Shown: one piece after another, positions 36,501 to 50,433 of the stretch
Layout of the letters: the number at the start of each line of letters is the position of its first letter
How positions within the stretch are numbered: the first letter of the stretch is position 1
Origin: Owenia fusiformis
Taxonomy: Eukaryota > Annelida > Polychaeta > Sabellida > Oweniidae
Direction of reading: 5' to 3'
DNA: 64,000 nt
Assembly (NCBI GenBank): GCA_903813345.2
Contig: CAIIXF020000007.1
Location: 23,361,564-23,425,563, forward strand
Notes under the pieces: generated by a model
Seen by the model: the letters and a program-made list of their open reading frames with translations, nothing else
The model's database searches: none
Told to the model about the DNA's origin: nothing
Translations under genes and position numbers: made by a program

Positions 36501-39500
36501 TTAATTTTTACCTATTTTTGGGGGGGGTTAAGTTTTTGCATACTTTTTTGTTTTGTTAAATCAACCAAAATTTCCTTTGTATAACTATAATATTGAGAGG
36601 TCTAAGAAAGTGTTGCATATGCTATTTTGTTCCAACAAGGTTCGGAAAGACATTTTATTTCATTCTCAAGAATTGGTAGAAAGGAACAAAAAACAATTTC
36701 ACTAAAAAAACAAAAATGTTAACAAAAACAGTTATATAAAATATATATAAATAATTTTTGCATTAAATTGGGTTTTTTCTTATCTGAAATAAAAAAATAT
36801 TAAATAAAAAAATTTGTTGCCGATCAGTCAACAATACATAAAGGACCGTGTTTTTAACAGAATGTTTTCAATAATTGGTTTATTAAGAGAAAAACATCGT
36901 TGAATTCAGTTCACCATATCAATACCTATCCTTTTGGATAGCAACACCTTCATGGTCATTCAACATTGCGCTGAGTCCAGGTCTTAAATCTTTAAAGAAA
37001 CTATTGGTATTCTCCTTATATTTAATTCGAATTCGATGCTTAGAGTCAATTGAATTTTTCTGAAATTTTGAATGGAATCCGTAATGAAAGAAGGAAGCTA
37101 TTTCAATATTTTTCATGACATTTTTTACACTTTGACATCCTACGTCGACATCCTACGTGACATCTGTGCTAAAACGTCGGTGCTATTATTATTTTAAAGA
37201 CCCTAATTCATACCTATCACTATTTTCTTACCTATTTGACGAAATGTACATATTTCCAAATCGTGGGAAAAATAACTTAAAAGGCGCATCGCTTGAACCT
37301 ACCATTTTGAAAAGTTGACATGCTTGAAAAAATATCAGTTTAAGATGCTATGATGCAGTACAGTATCAGGTATCAGTGTTTAGTGTCCGGTGTGATACGG
37401 ACACTTTCCTTTAGATTAGTAAATATTGCCAGCGTTCCATACGTACATTTTCATGCAGACCTAATCCGGCTTATTAGTCAAACGTTCAGAGAATCAAGAC
37501 GGCCTCTTCTAGGAAATAATTTTACCAAATACAAAATTACTGCGATTTTAAAACTCATCTCTGGAGAAATCAACAAGGGCAACGATGAACTGAACAATTA
37601 GTAAAAGATACGTCCAGTTCTCTCAAAGGTATCTAAGTCCAAAATACTTCGCTAAAGAGATGGTTTGTTTTCAATTGTAAGTCTGGTAAAATCAAATAAA
37701 GTCACAAAATTTTACAATCACCATTCTGGAATAGTAATTCACATGTATGTCATTATTTACAGTATATACTGGTTTGATTGGTGTTTCAAATTGATGGTTA
37801 AAGTATTTGATTGGATACTGTTCCTACTCAGCCAATTATGTGCGAAATCTCTCTATTATTTCGACTAATCACTTATTAACATTTGTTTCGATTACCTTTT
37901 TGCCTCACCCTGTATGTTTGAGAAAGAAATTGGAGGATTATTTTGCAAGGTAGTACTATTTTGATTTCATTTGCATTGTCATCATATCACCGATGATTTA
38001 CTTGAAGTTGATTAATCACTCGATGGCCTTGTTATATCCTGTCTTTCTAATAATCTAAATAGGACACATCCTTTAATACACCAATATGCTGTAATTCCCA
38101 CAGGTCCGTGATTCTCCTTGTGCAAACCTTTGTGAATCAGACTGTTCCTCTTGTAAAACATTCACATAAGGAGGTTGTGCGAATTTTTTTGATGAAAATT
38201 TATTAGAAACTTTAGGGCATCTCGCCTTTGAAATTGAAACATCGTAAAATCAAAATAAATTATTTTATACCTTACACTTTTCCATTTTAATAGTGTATTG
38301 AAATCTGAGGAAAATATTGTTTTACTCGATACCAACGTGGATAAAATATCAGCTTGAGATGAAAATCCTTATCTGAACAAAAAGAACAATTATGCACACG
38401 CATATTTGTCTTAACTTTATCCAGTCGTTCCATTGCCTTCTCTCAAAGACGGGTTTCGGCAGAAATATTTGCGCCCAGTATGATGAGAACCAATATTTAA
38501 TATGTCTGTTCGGGGTGTTTTACTTTGGGTTGTTATCTTCCCATTTTCTTTGTTCTTACTTTTATCATTGACTTTCTACAGCTCTAGAATGCTTACGCAT
38601 GTGATATATCGCTAAGAATCCAAAACGTTTATCGTTTGCAATTTGAGTTCGGTCATTGCGATTTGCGATACACTAAAATAAGAAATAAATCATGAAATGA
38701 ATCGTTATAAATGAAAAATTTAAAGTCTTTGACCTCTAAATATGACCTTGCCCCACATTGCCCTCAATATATCTTCTGGTGACACTCAAATTGTTAAATA
38801 CGCAAGTATTGACTTTTGACCATTTTTGTAGATACCCTTAGATTGCAATTGACATAGATTGACCTTTGAGCCTTCGCGTGACCTTGACCAAATAACTGTT
38901 ATCATCACACCATCCTTAACCACCACCACTGCTTTAACACTAACTAGAAATAAACAAACCAATGGTAAAACACACTTGCCGTTGCACTTTATGATAAATT
39001 AATTGTATCTGCAACACATAAGTAGATTGTCCATATCTTTTGATACTTTTAACTTGTTCGAATCTCGTACTTCGATGGCCAGAATAGTGTCTAGCATCTT
39101 TGGAGTTTTTCTTTGTCTCTTTTTGATGGAATCATGATTTGCGATGTCAAACCCACAAGTATGAAATGGCATTGTGTATTGTTCATCTGATCGCCATACT
39201 CGCTTACCAGTTTCTGATTTTCTGTAAGAGCAACAATAGCAAATTGAACGTATGAGACTGTGTCACGTTACCTCTATGACAGACTGACACAGCAGAGTCC
39301 CTGTGGCAATCATTAGGCCAAGAAGTAACTTTTATTTCAATCTGAGAGTTTATTAAAATGTGATTAATCCCCGATGATTGGAAATAAAAATATGTCCTTC
39401 TTCCCTGCGGGGTTAGATAGAATTCATAATGAACCTGTCGCACTCTTATGAATTAAGTACATGTATAACACTGTTTAACGATTGAATCTATATTAATTCT

Positions 39501-42500
39501 ATATATTGTGACTGTCATAAATGAAATAGAATAAATTGTACCGTTGACATTTTCCTGAATCTATGAGAAAAACTTAGACAAGGAATAATGATAATTAGCT
39601 GACAAGGCGGAAATATTATCACTCGAGTATTTCATTTTATGGCTCGCGAATGTTCTTCAACCTACTGATATCTTTTAAAGCTAACATCAAGTGCTTTGCA
39701 TATCATAGATTTGTTTTTTCATTGTGTTTATGAGCTTCTTAATTGCCCGTATGTTGGACATAAATACGTCAGACGCAGCTTGTGCTTGTGTACATTTATC
39801 ATAACCGCTACAAAGTGCAGCTCGCCAAGTTCTACCAAATGATTCTAATATATTTGAGTGGCATTTAGAGCGAGGCTGATTTCACAAGAGCGTTAGACTC
39901 CGTATCGTCAAGATATTTCAATTACGGTGTGCAACTGAAGATTATAGGATTATACATAATTGCAGAAGAGTTCTTCGTAGAATAAGTAAACTATTGTGCA
40001 ACTATTAAGTCCCATTGTGGAGATGGCACAGTAATAGAGGAGGGTTGAATGGGATATTAAAACATTTTAGTCACACAGGAAAAAAGGTATTTATATATTT
40101 ATTTCTATAAACTTTTTATGCATTTTATGTGTCATAGAACATTTTAGTTGTTAAAATCATGTGTTAACAATAGTCGTCAAACACAACTGGCTAAGTTACA
40201 TGAATGAAGATATGTCTGTTGATTGTTGCAACAAAGCCCGCCTCTGAGTGCAGAGGCCCACGACATACCAGAAACAATTTTAGAGTAACTTCTGCACCTC
40301 AAATCTTCAATTACGTGCATGTATGATCAAATATCTCATTTGCAATATTTCCAACTTTTTAAATTTCATTCTTTGCTATCGCTTTAATGCTCCTTTTTAC
40401 GTTGGGAATTCAATATTGTTGCATTAAAGATGTATTATAGTTTTTCTAGATCTAATAGCAAAATACATACATACTCGTAACCTCGACACGTGTTCAGAAC
40501 AACATTATGAATTCAAATATAGTTGTATACGTATGACAACTGTATAGCCTCGTACAAAAGAATGATTTTAAGATATATTTAGCATTTAGTCAAAACTGAT
40601 GATCATCCATGCCAAATAAAACATCCTTTTGTATATTATATGCTTTATAGGTACGTATGTGCTAATACATTTCAATGTTTGCTCATAATCTTTGATGTTA
40701 TACACACTTTTTCAAACAACATGTCACTGTCGTACTCAACGATACAGTATGTTGGTATAGTCCTATTATATATATACTCTTTATTAAATATGAACAGAGT
40801 GATATATTGTCAGGCATTATCTTGAGAACCGTAAAAATGTAAAGGTTCGAGATTATTTTTGTGTATCAAGTCAAACAACAACCTCTCAGGATGAATAATT
40901 ACACAAATATCTTAAAGGTTTTTGTATCTAAAAAATTACACCTGTTTAATATGTTTCATGATTTGCCTCTCTTAACTTCACTTAGGTCTATAAACAGGTA
41001 CATATTGATGCTACAAAAAGCGGATACTAAATGCCAATGCATTCTTTCTTATTTGTCTACTTAGGTGGGTTTATTCCGGGAATCGTCACAACTGCGTTTT
41101 AATTCCATTTTCTTAATAGAATTGTAAAATTGTTTCCTGGATCATGATAATTCCACTTTGATATAGTTTATTTCACTTTATGAATTGATGCAACAGATAT
41201 AAAGCTGTGTGTTATGATTAATTCATACAAATATTCTACGTTAACACGTTTGGTCTACAAAGCAAGCCATCGTGTTCAAGTGCTTCATACTTTAATACAT
41301 ACCAAGCGTCGTTAATTAAACTAAGTTGTTTCCTATTGTCCTTATACTGTGTTCTGATTTAATTGTACATAAACATGTAAGCTATACGGGCAAAGGCCAA
41401 AGAGAATGTATTAAAAACACAGATAGAAATGATCTCATCGAGTAAATCCAGTTGCAATTAAACAAATCGTCCAAACCACGTTCCAACGTGCAAAGAACCA
41501 TTGTCTGAAACCCCCCGACACCATTCATAATCATGCAATATGCAAATGTGAAACTTATTTTCAAAACTCTTTTTTATTTCAAATATTTTTAAAGAAATAA
41601 TCTACCTTAAGCTATAAGATTCATTGGATGGTTATTTTAACATTATGAACTACTATTTACTACTATACCATTTCATTTCCATTACCAGGTTAGGTTTAAG
41701 TATACACCATTGTGCAATGAATATAAATATCCAAGCACAAGTGCCATAGGAGGGGACCAAAACCAAAAACTGTAAAGTCACCTAGCAAGAAAATGAAATT
41801 CTAGATATAAACGTGTCATAAGAAAAATATACACGATGTATCCCAAAACCATGATCTAACGTAAAAAATGTCTAAAACCCCCTTCCACCCTCCAATCAAG
41901 AGCCAATGTTACAATCCAGGACCAAAATACCAAGGGAGCCAAGGGACATTTCATTCATACTGAAGTCATTACAATACATGTTGGAGAAATGATTGATGAC
42001 CAAAACTCATAACGTCAAAAAACAGTTGTAGATATTATACCTTGTACTCATACAAATATATCTGTCTCAAATGATGTTGGATGGACCAAATCCAGTCTTG
42101 AAGTACATTTGAAATTTAAAGGGTCTAACTTTTTAACTAATTCAAAAGGTATAACATAGCATCTCGGTTTGAACATCATCTTTAAAAATATCCTGTACAA
42201 TTTTATCTCCTGACACAATGTAAACCTATGTTTCGCAGTATCTGACACATTTTCTTTTTCTTTTGTTAAATTTGCAATTGTATCAGGTCGATGTGTTCTT
42301 ACCAGACACGACGTTCCAATAATTCTTTGTGCATGATAAGACAATGTTTACTGATGTGTCACATGATATTTGTTGCAGTTGTCGTTAAACTGAACCTTTA
42401 TTACTTCCTTCTAAGAACTTGGAGAACAGAAAGTTCGAAACGCCATGAGATCATGCTGAATATTTATATGAGTCATGCTTGATTGATTACAAAAAAATCA

Positions 42501-43649
42501 AGGCTATCATTTCAATATCAAAGAATAAATAAACTCGACTTTGTCGTGACTAGCCTCCTCAAATCACTGCCACGTTATTTTTTAGTATAGCAGCTGCAGT
42601 GGTTAACGTGGTGGTTCCTACATTTTTGTTTTTTTATTTTCATATTTCAAGAACTGAAATGATACAAACAACATGTCTGTATTAATGGCTCTTCTTGTAA
42701 TATTTCTGAATCCATAGATCCATAGACAATTTTAAAGAATTGAAATTATTAAAGAATATTATTCTTCAGCTTTACTTTGTTAATAACGTGCATAGCAATA
42801 AATGAGAAAAAAATTAACGTACTTAATTTGGTGGTGATTTGTGTTTTTTTTATTTTCAAAACGCATGAAGTTAACCTTTATAACTACAATATGCTTCGTC
42901 GGAACGAGTTCAGGTGTGATCATTCAACCATAAAATTAATAACTCTAAATGTATTAATAAGTAGGGAATAAATGACATATAAAACCTGGCTTCTAAAAAA
43001 CACTACTGTGCATTTAGACAGACCGGATACTGCATGTGTACATTCATTAAAACAAAAAAAATAGGTGTCTAAATGACGGATTTATGGCCTAATCCTTCCG
43101 AATAAATCTAAAGAGAGATAGATGTTCACGCAGAAATGACTATTACGAGCTCGTTTCAGGATGCTCCAACAGGAGATACATCTTATTGTATTCTAAGCAC
43201 CTCTGATATATAATGGGTGAACGTAATTTATAGCAAAGCAAGAGCGATTATTAAAACCTGTCAATGAGTCGTACTTTCTAGGCATCGTAACCTCTCTTGC
43301 AATGACAATAAACATATTCTTAAAACTTTAGAACAATTAGATATTGAACAAGTGAGCTTTAAAGTGATAATAAATGTAGACGTTTCTCTGAGAATGATAT
43401 CAGTACTGTATACGTCATCTTATCATAAATGAAAGTACTGATGATTGAATGTGGATTGCCTTTTCGTTTCTATTTCTCTTTTTTCAGGGATTTGTTTGAG
43501 AGCTCTTTGTATAGGATTTATCTGAGAAATTGTATACACAAGACAAGTAAAGAATAGTTGAGGTTTCATAATTGTTGTATATTTTCATATGACTAATGAG
43601 GTATATAGAGTTGTTTTTTATTCTTTCTCTGCATTTACTCGATTTGTGG
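36501..43649. other. Long gene-free stretch (possible 5' intron of the receptor gene)
   Basis: No exon could be supported over 7 kb. Only chance frames up to ~98 codons occur. TTTTTGCCTCACCCTGTA near 37900 recurs near 54215 and may be a transposon end. If the promoter at 35.35 kb belongs to the receptor gene, this region would be its first intron and should hold the signal-peptide exon, which I could not identify. A dispersed repeat at 41690-42046 is listed separately. Confidence 0.4.
41690..42046 (+). repeat. Dispersed repeat, copy 1 (partner at 60190-60510)
   Basis: In the same order as near 60200-60500 it contains GGACCAAAA, CACCTAGCAAGAAAAT, AACCATGATCTAACGT, a CCCC-rich run with CTCCAATCAAGAG, CAATCCAGGAC, GAAGTCATTACAA, AACAGTTGTAGATA and GTACTCAT. 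Similarity is roughly 70-75% over 300 bp by eye. Non-coding. Confidence 0.75.
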
Positions 43650-44950
43650 TTAAGCATTCACACATAGCTAGGTAGGATGTGTCCTATTCCAGCCAATCGG
43701 AAAACGCTATTTCACGTGACTGCATTCCGTTATATAACCAATAACGCATTTGTTGTATGGTTGTCAAGGTGAGGAGATTGAAATTGACCAACTTGACCCT
43801 TGCAAAAAGTTTCATTGAAAATCTGTTCATTTTGTATCTTTTAGGTGGTTTTGTAGAAAACATTCTACAAAACTCATGTTGCTTATAATGATGATATATT
43901 ATTAAAGGACAAACGTGTTGATTTAACAATGGGATTATCATGACCAAAACAGTACATTAATTGATAATCGTTTCTAATTGACGTGTTTTATCTCTTGTAA
44001 GCATTAAAATAAAAAGGTCGTATAAACATACTACGGAACACCCGTAGTCAAACCGACCCCCAAACGTGAAGGTCGTCTAAAGTACACAAGAGTGAAGATA
44101 TATTAACTGTCAGATCATTTTTAACCGCAGTTTCGGATTATTTATATCTGTTGTTTCCTTTTTACGTTTAATGTTACATCATAAGGAGGAGTTGTACCCC
44201 GAGATTGCAAAGTGACGACTTATTAACGATTGACGTTATTGCATGACAAAATAACTTGCACATTAACACCTTCTTGATTGTTTTTAAATATTTCATTCAA
44301 GAAATAGCATCCAATCTTATGAAAAATATAGTGGTGATAAAATCATTGAATCGTAGCTGTTTTGTTAAAGGACTCGATGACTCGAAGAATAATTTTAACA
44401 ACGCATGTCTTGTGTCCAGACTTAGAATGAGAGTCGCAGCTGATATTGCACATTAATTAGTATCGCCATATTATATTTTATTCACACATAGCTAGGCAAG
44501 AGGTGTCCAATTCCAGCCAATCAGAACACGCTATTTCACGTATCTGCATTCCATTTTATAACCAATAACACATTTGGTGTAGAGTTGTCAAGGTAAAAAC
44601 TTGAACCACAAATTGAAATTGATGCTTTGCCAAGTTTCATTGAAAATATGTTCTTTTAAGTGACATTTACATATTTTATTTATATTTATTTATATTTTTG
44701 TATTTTAATTTTTTTTGACATATACATATTTTATATTTTTATTTATTTATATACATATTTCATATTTTGCAATGTGCGAAAAGAATTTAAGGCCCAGACT
44801 CAGTACATTGTGTAACTTGGACAATTCCTTTCAGACGTTGGTTCCGCATCTGGTGCAAATTGGAAAGCAACGCATACAGGGAATGGTCATTCGACATTGC
44901 ACTGAGTCCGGCGCTTTTAAATCAATTAATAAATTGATAACTTAAACAAA
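43650..44950. repeat. Two further copies of the TTCACACATAGCTAGGC family
   Basis: Copy one (about 43658-43810) has TTCACACATAGCTAGGTAG, AACGCTATTTCACGTGACTG and TTATATAACCAATAACGC. Copy two (about 44480-44940) has TTCACACATAGCTAGGCAAG, ACACGCTATTTCACGTA, TGTGCGAAAAGAATTTAAGG and TTGCACTGAGTCCGG. AT-rich TTTATTTATAT runs inside copy two expand it. No gene is seen in the ~670 bp between them. Confidence 0.65.
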
Positions 44951-45943
44951 ACTAGACTAGTATCTCAATATTTTAGGTGGTAGACGTTTTGAGCAGCAAG
45001 AACAAAAATGGTACATTTTTGCTTCTGTATGATCATTTTAGCCACGCAAAACTCTCATATGTGCCATAACGATGGACAATTAAATAAATTCCAATGGATT
45101 TTTGTTACCCATATCAAGGCAGAGAGTGAATCAATGAATATTACTTAACAATATAAAGAATACAAGAGCAGCGCCAATCGGTCTCTATGATAATTGTATT
45201 ATTCCTGTTAGACGGAGGTCTTTTTGAAGTCTAATTTCCAGCACCTTAATTGCCAGGAAGCATGCACATCAAATGTCTGCTACCTTCGTGATTAATCACC
45301 ATCAATATTATTGTATTTATTATATGCTTTCAGTTTGGATTTTTTTGTCAGGCCATTTGCATGTATGTTTAACCATTTGTCAAGTTTCAGAATTTTAGGG
45401 ATGATAAATTCGACTAGTTATTTAGAAACAGTGCTTATCAATTCAACAGTCTTTCAGACATTCAGATCTCAACAACAATCTAGCTAATGGAAATCAACAT
45501 TGCGTGTCGCTGGTGTGATGGTTCATAAATATACCACTTGTTAATACTATATCATAAGAATATCATTTTGATTTATCAGAATCTCTCTTTATCTTAAGCT
45601 CTTTGCAAAGGGATAGTAGATTCTATTGATCCCACAATAAAAGAATGTGCTTGAGCTCGAATATCCCGACCCAAAAGCAACACCTGAACGTTTTCACGAC
45701 ATACCTCAGAAGTCCTACTCTATATCATTGGGGGATGGTGTCTCTCTTGCATGTAATCTCTGCCCTATATATTTCTCCGCATAACATGTCAACCTCGATA
45801 TGTAGATAACGTGATCTTTTCTAATCCACGCGTATACTACAAAATAGCATTGTAAATATGGATAAATAATGTTTTTTTGTATTATTCAACTGCAGCTGTC
45901 TTTTCATATCTGATTAGCAAAAGTATCCTTCATTTATTTCCAG
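44951..45943. other. Non-coding, upstream of receptor exon 1
   Basis: AT-rich. The last ~40 bases form a pyrimidine-rich acceptor for the exon at 45944. No tandem acceptor copies are seen here, unlike exons 2, 4 and 5. Confidence 0.5.
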
Positions 45944-46046
45944 CCGAAGTACATCATGATTACGATAGAGAAACAAATGGAACTGATCCACAATGCATCT
46001 CAACAGTGCATCACGAAAATTCTGAAAGATCCTGATCCCAAAGATG
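45944..46046 (+). CDS. PTH-receptor-like class B GPCR, ectodomain exon 1 (helix with first Cys)
   Basis: This is the first recognised exon of a secretin-family (class B1) peptide-hormone receptor, a plasma-membrane G-protein-coupled receptor. It has 34 codons plus one base, phase 0 at the acceptor (ATTTATTTCCAG) and phase 1 at the donor (GATG|GTAAGT). It encodes MITIEKQMELIHNASQQCIT, matching the N-terminal alpha helix of the family (EEQ..LL..A..QC); the Cys is the first of six conserved cysteines. NAS is a glycosylation sequon. The exon starts after the signal peptide, so at least one more 5' exon is needed. The ATG at 45956 is unlikely to be the start, since no signal peptide follows it. 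Confidence 0.85.
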
Positions 46047-49000
46047 GTAAGTTGAACGTTTTTGACAATGCAACTTGCTTAACCATTTTATACATGTATT
46101 AATATTTTTTTTGTACGTTGTAGTTAACACTCAGTAATCATCACAGAATTCAATGTACATTCAATGCCGATTACTGATTATCCTGCCCCTCATCCATGTA
46201 AAAAATAAAAGACAAAAGTTTTGAAAAAGAAGCATTATTATGTTTGAAATTTCCAAAGAAAAATAGGCTTTAATTCACTTCAATTTAAAAAGGAACATCA
46301 TGTTGCCGAACTTTGGAAGGGGCGTGTTATTCGTTATACCAATCACTAGTCAGAGAAGTCACCATTAACTTCGGTATTCAGTATAATTCAGTATTTCCAT
46401 AACTTGCTCAGCTTAATTCAATTCAGCATACATACTCAAGGTATTTCATAATTATTAAATAAATATTTATGAAATATAATACTAGCAATAACAGCAGAGT
46501 TTTATATCAATGTATTTACAAATAACAGTGCAAGGACTTCTACCCCAATCATTTATTGACGTGTACTTTAAGTAAATGTTTGTTTCATCATGGTTTAGTA
46601 TAATACTCCCCTCCAAACCTGTGACGACCCTGTCACCTCATTAGATAACAACCTGATGAATTTGTTTTTGCAATTGGTTGTCGTGATCAATTATGAATTT
46701 GTTCTTTGTTTTGGGGAGAGTAATGCAATTAAGTCATGCCATATAATCATCCTAGATGCAAGTAGCAATAAGACGTTACAATACCGAATCTGTTGTATTC
46801 TTAACATTTTTCAATTGTGGCATCTGATTTATCCATTTTGCAACGCATCGCCGAGTAATATAGTCTTTGTAATTTGGTAATGTGTTATGGAGTCAGTATA
46901 AACATTTTTCAGTACTTCTAAATTTGGATAAAAGGGCCAATGTGGCGCAATTTTTTGCCAATGACGGCAATGTATAGATCTCATATACAATGTGCCAAGA
47001 TTTCTCGAGCTACCTTATTAATATTGGCTCAATACATGAACCAATCATTTATTAATTTTATGTTTAAAACATATGACCAGGTGTTAAATATGTTTATGGT
47101 TTTTCAATTCTAAAATTGCAAAAATACATATGTTTTAAAATTACATAATCAATGTAAGCCTAAAGACGTAACATGATAAAGCAGAACATGCCTTGACCAG
47201 GGAGGTTTTGGGAAAACACAGCGCTAAACAGACATTTAATCAATTTGTTAGTACTTAGATGTGGTGATATATTAAGAGTGCGACGGTTTCAGTTGGGAAT
47301 ACTGATGTCTTTAACAATATAACATAATAGACAGACATATAGGGTGGGCTAAAGAAATGTTACTGATTTTAAAGTGTCATAACTCATTCATCATTTGCAT
47401 AATTGGTCTCAATTTGGTCTCATATTTGCCTTAGCTGTACACACTGCAACGCTGTTGCCATAATCTTGAAATAAACAATGCATCATTTGGGTAAAATATG
47501 TTATTTCGTTTTAGAAAATTCATTCGTTTCTTGATATGACGAAAGCCTTTGATGTAATTGGTAGGGGACCTCTTAGAAAGGATTTTCAGTGTAATACAAA
47601 GTGATAATTCAAATGGTGACAAATTTCCAGGGAAATTTTGAATTTCGAAAATGACACTCGTAGCAAGACTAGGAGTAGCTCAGACAATGGACATACTGGC
47701 CTCAAAGAAGGATGTTGCTTATCCCCTACTCTATTTTCCTTCGTAATAACGGGGCTTGTCGAAAACACTTTTAGGTATACCTTTTATCAATCAAAATGTC
47801 AAAAGAAGTGATATTGTTCTGGTTGACTTTTGAGTGAAAATGAAGAATGTTAGAATTTCGAAAAAACAAGCTTTGGTGATATACACATTTAGGTTTGTTT
47901 CTGCTATTTCTGCATGTTTAGTTATTGGTTATAATACTTTTATATTGAGCAATTTACACGTCTGCAAATTATTATGATCATTATCTACTTTTCACGTTGG
48001 ATTGTGATTTGGAATAACTGGGTTTTAATTTCTTAATGACTGTATTCTTATGACTGTTAGATGTTTTCTTTTTCTTGCTGTAACCATTTTTGTTGTTTTC
48101 TCGATGTAACTTGCGCTTACATATTGCAATATCTCTCCAGAAGGTACATACAGTATATATATATTTTGGACGAATATCCACTCTCTCATGTCATAGCAAC
48201 TATTACATACAGGTGGAGGTTAAATCACCCCTGCTCGGGGCGCCTTCCAAATAATAATCGGATTTAGTCGGAGCATGTGCAAAGTCCCATCGCGATTAAT
48301 ATTATTAAAAGACTGACTATTTTTGTACTCAGAGCTTTCTTAAAGCAAGACGTATAATAAAACTATTTGTTTGACTAAATTAATTGAAAAAATAGAATCT
48401 CAAGACAATTTTCGTGATCCTTTTCTTTAAATCTCCTAAACAACTCTGACCTTTTTGAGATAAAAATGTGTTAGAAATGTTTTTTCTAAAATATATGTAC
48501 TTAGTTCAATGTAAATTCAAAATATATCGATTCCATAATTATTTTGCTCTATCGGCAACTCCGTGTAACTTTTGTAATGATTGTTTATTGTTCGGTGATC
48601 GAGAAATTCAGTTTTCTTGCTTGCTTCATGCCTAACATCTTGTCATACCCTCAACAGAATATAGTTTAAACAGTCTACTACACTTCAATTAAGAACGGAA
48701 ATCAATATATCAAACGACCCAAAGGACCATTTCATCAAAACAAGAGACGTGCTTAACATAGGTATGTGTGAAATCCAATTCCTTTGTGGGTTTGTAAGGC
48801 AAGATTGTAAAGGTTTGTAAGAATGTAACTCTCTGATAAACGTTAATCCCTTTCCAATTTATAATATTTTTGTTTTATTGTTTCCTTAGGGTGCAACATT
48901 ATGATCTATTTGCCTGGCGAATGGTCGGACGGATGGACGGACGGGGGGGGGTGGGCGTCTCGAAAACACATTTCCAGGCAAGCCGATTGAGGGAAACGAT

Positions 49001-50433
49001 ATGTACAACTGTTTCAAATATATTGAAGTTTTAATTTTGTATTAAATGTCTATAGAAGGTATTAAACCATTGAATTATCTTATCAATGGTATAAAAATGT
49101 GTCACATCACTCGTATTTTGATGAACTTGAATAATTATCAAATACTATAATAGGATTCTAAATTTTCCCCGTGGAATTAATCTCGATAATATCATTACCA
49201 TCCAGGGGATATCTGTCAGGAATGATGCAGATCCTCTTGGACGTAACATTGCCTGAAACACTCATTGACATTGAGCTTGTAATATTACTTGGTAGCTTGT
49301 TTGTAACGTGTCTATGTATTCTAAGGGTTTCATGTGGTGACAGATTGCTAACTTTTTTGTGGACTGTGTTCGGTGCTGGTTGGTGCTCGTCGGTCGGTGT
49401 CTTTAACAAATGACAGGTGGTGACATTTTGCATGTAAATGCCTTATCAAATACTGCGTTTGGATAGACTTATTTCATTGCATATGCTATGAAGCAGCTTC
49501 CATCTATCCCTATTGAATCACCATCAAGGATGGTCTCAACGTCTGTTATCAATTACGCTTCATAAAACTCTTTGATCTAATTCAGTCCACGGTATACCAA
49601 AAGCAATCATCACAAATCTCATTACCCCCGTGCGATTGTTTAACAACAAAAAATCACTGAAAAATATACGGCGTAACTATCAAAAGAATAATATGACGCC
49701 ATATAAATCAAAGTTATCACAACGTGGATGTAAACCTTCCGTTTTGGTTAACCTTGGGAAAAAATTCGTCTGCGAAACCTTGTCTGTTGAATTATCACTT
49801 ACTCTTGATTGATACTAATTGCTTTATTCCTTGGACTACTAAAACCTTGTAAGCTGCCTAATTCTTAAGTTCTGTTTAAGAGGTCGTTGAAAAACGTTCT
49901 GGGTCATAATAATACTAACTTTGGATCGTTAAAGAAAACCTTTATCGCCACTCATACGTAGTGGTTTGTGGTATACTCCACATAAATGTCACTATTATCA
50001 GCTATAATTGGAGATATTCGAGTTATAAATATATTCAGGGAAATCTTTAGAATGGGGTTGTTAATTTGGAAAATGATTTTACCAGACTAACTGATAACGA
50101 GATCACGTTTAGTATTATATTTTTCGTCAATATCATGTTTATCATGACCTTTATATGGACCTATGTATTTACTGACATACGTTTCCTTTGGTTTGATATA
50201 CATCCGTATGTGCTCCTGTTGGACTGCTAATTAATATTCCCTTTCGTTTTGAACGATAACAGGCTAATGCGACAACGTTTTTCGTTCAGAGCTTTTTCAA
50301 CGAGCGAGATATTTTGACCTTTCCAATAAACCCTGCCACTTTTTGGTAAATCAAAGAAGCTATGATATATTGGTTAGATTGATGATGTCATTCGTTGTAG
50401 ATCCGTCGCACTTTGTCCAATCATAAATAAGAT

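Noticed and set aside
42291-42482. Possible signal-peptide exon for the receptor (MIRQCLLMCHMIFVAVVV)
   Set aside because: Hydrophobic by chance, no consensus donor in phase with 45944, weak initiation context.
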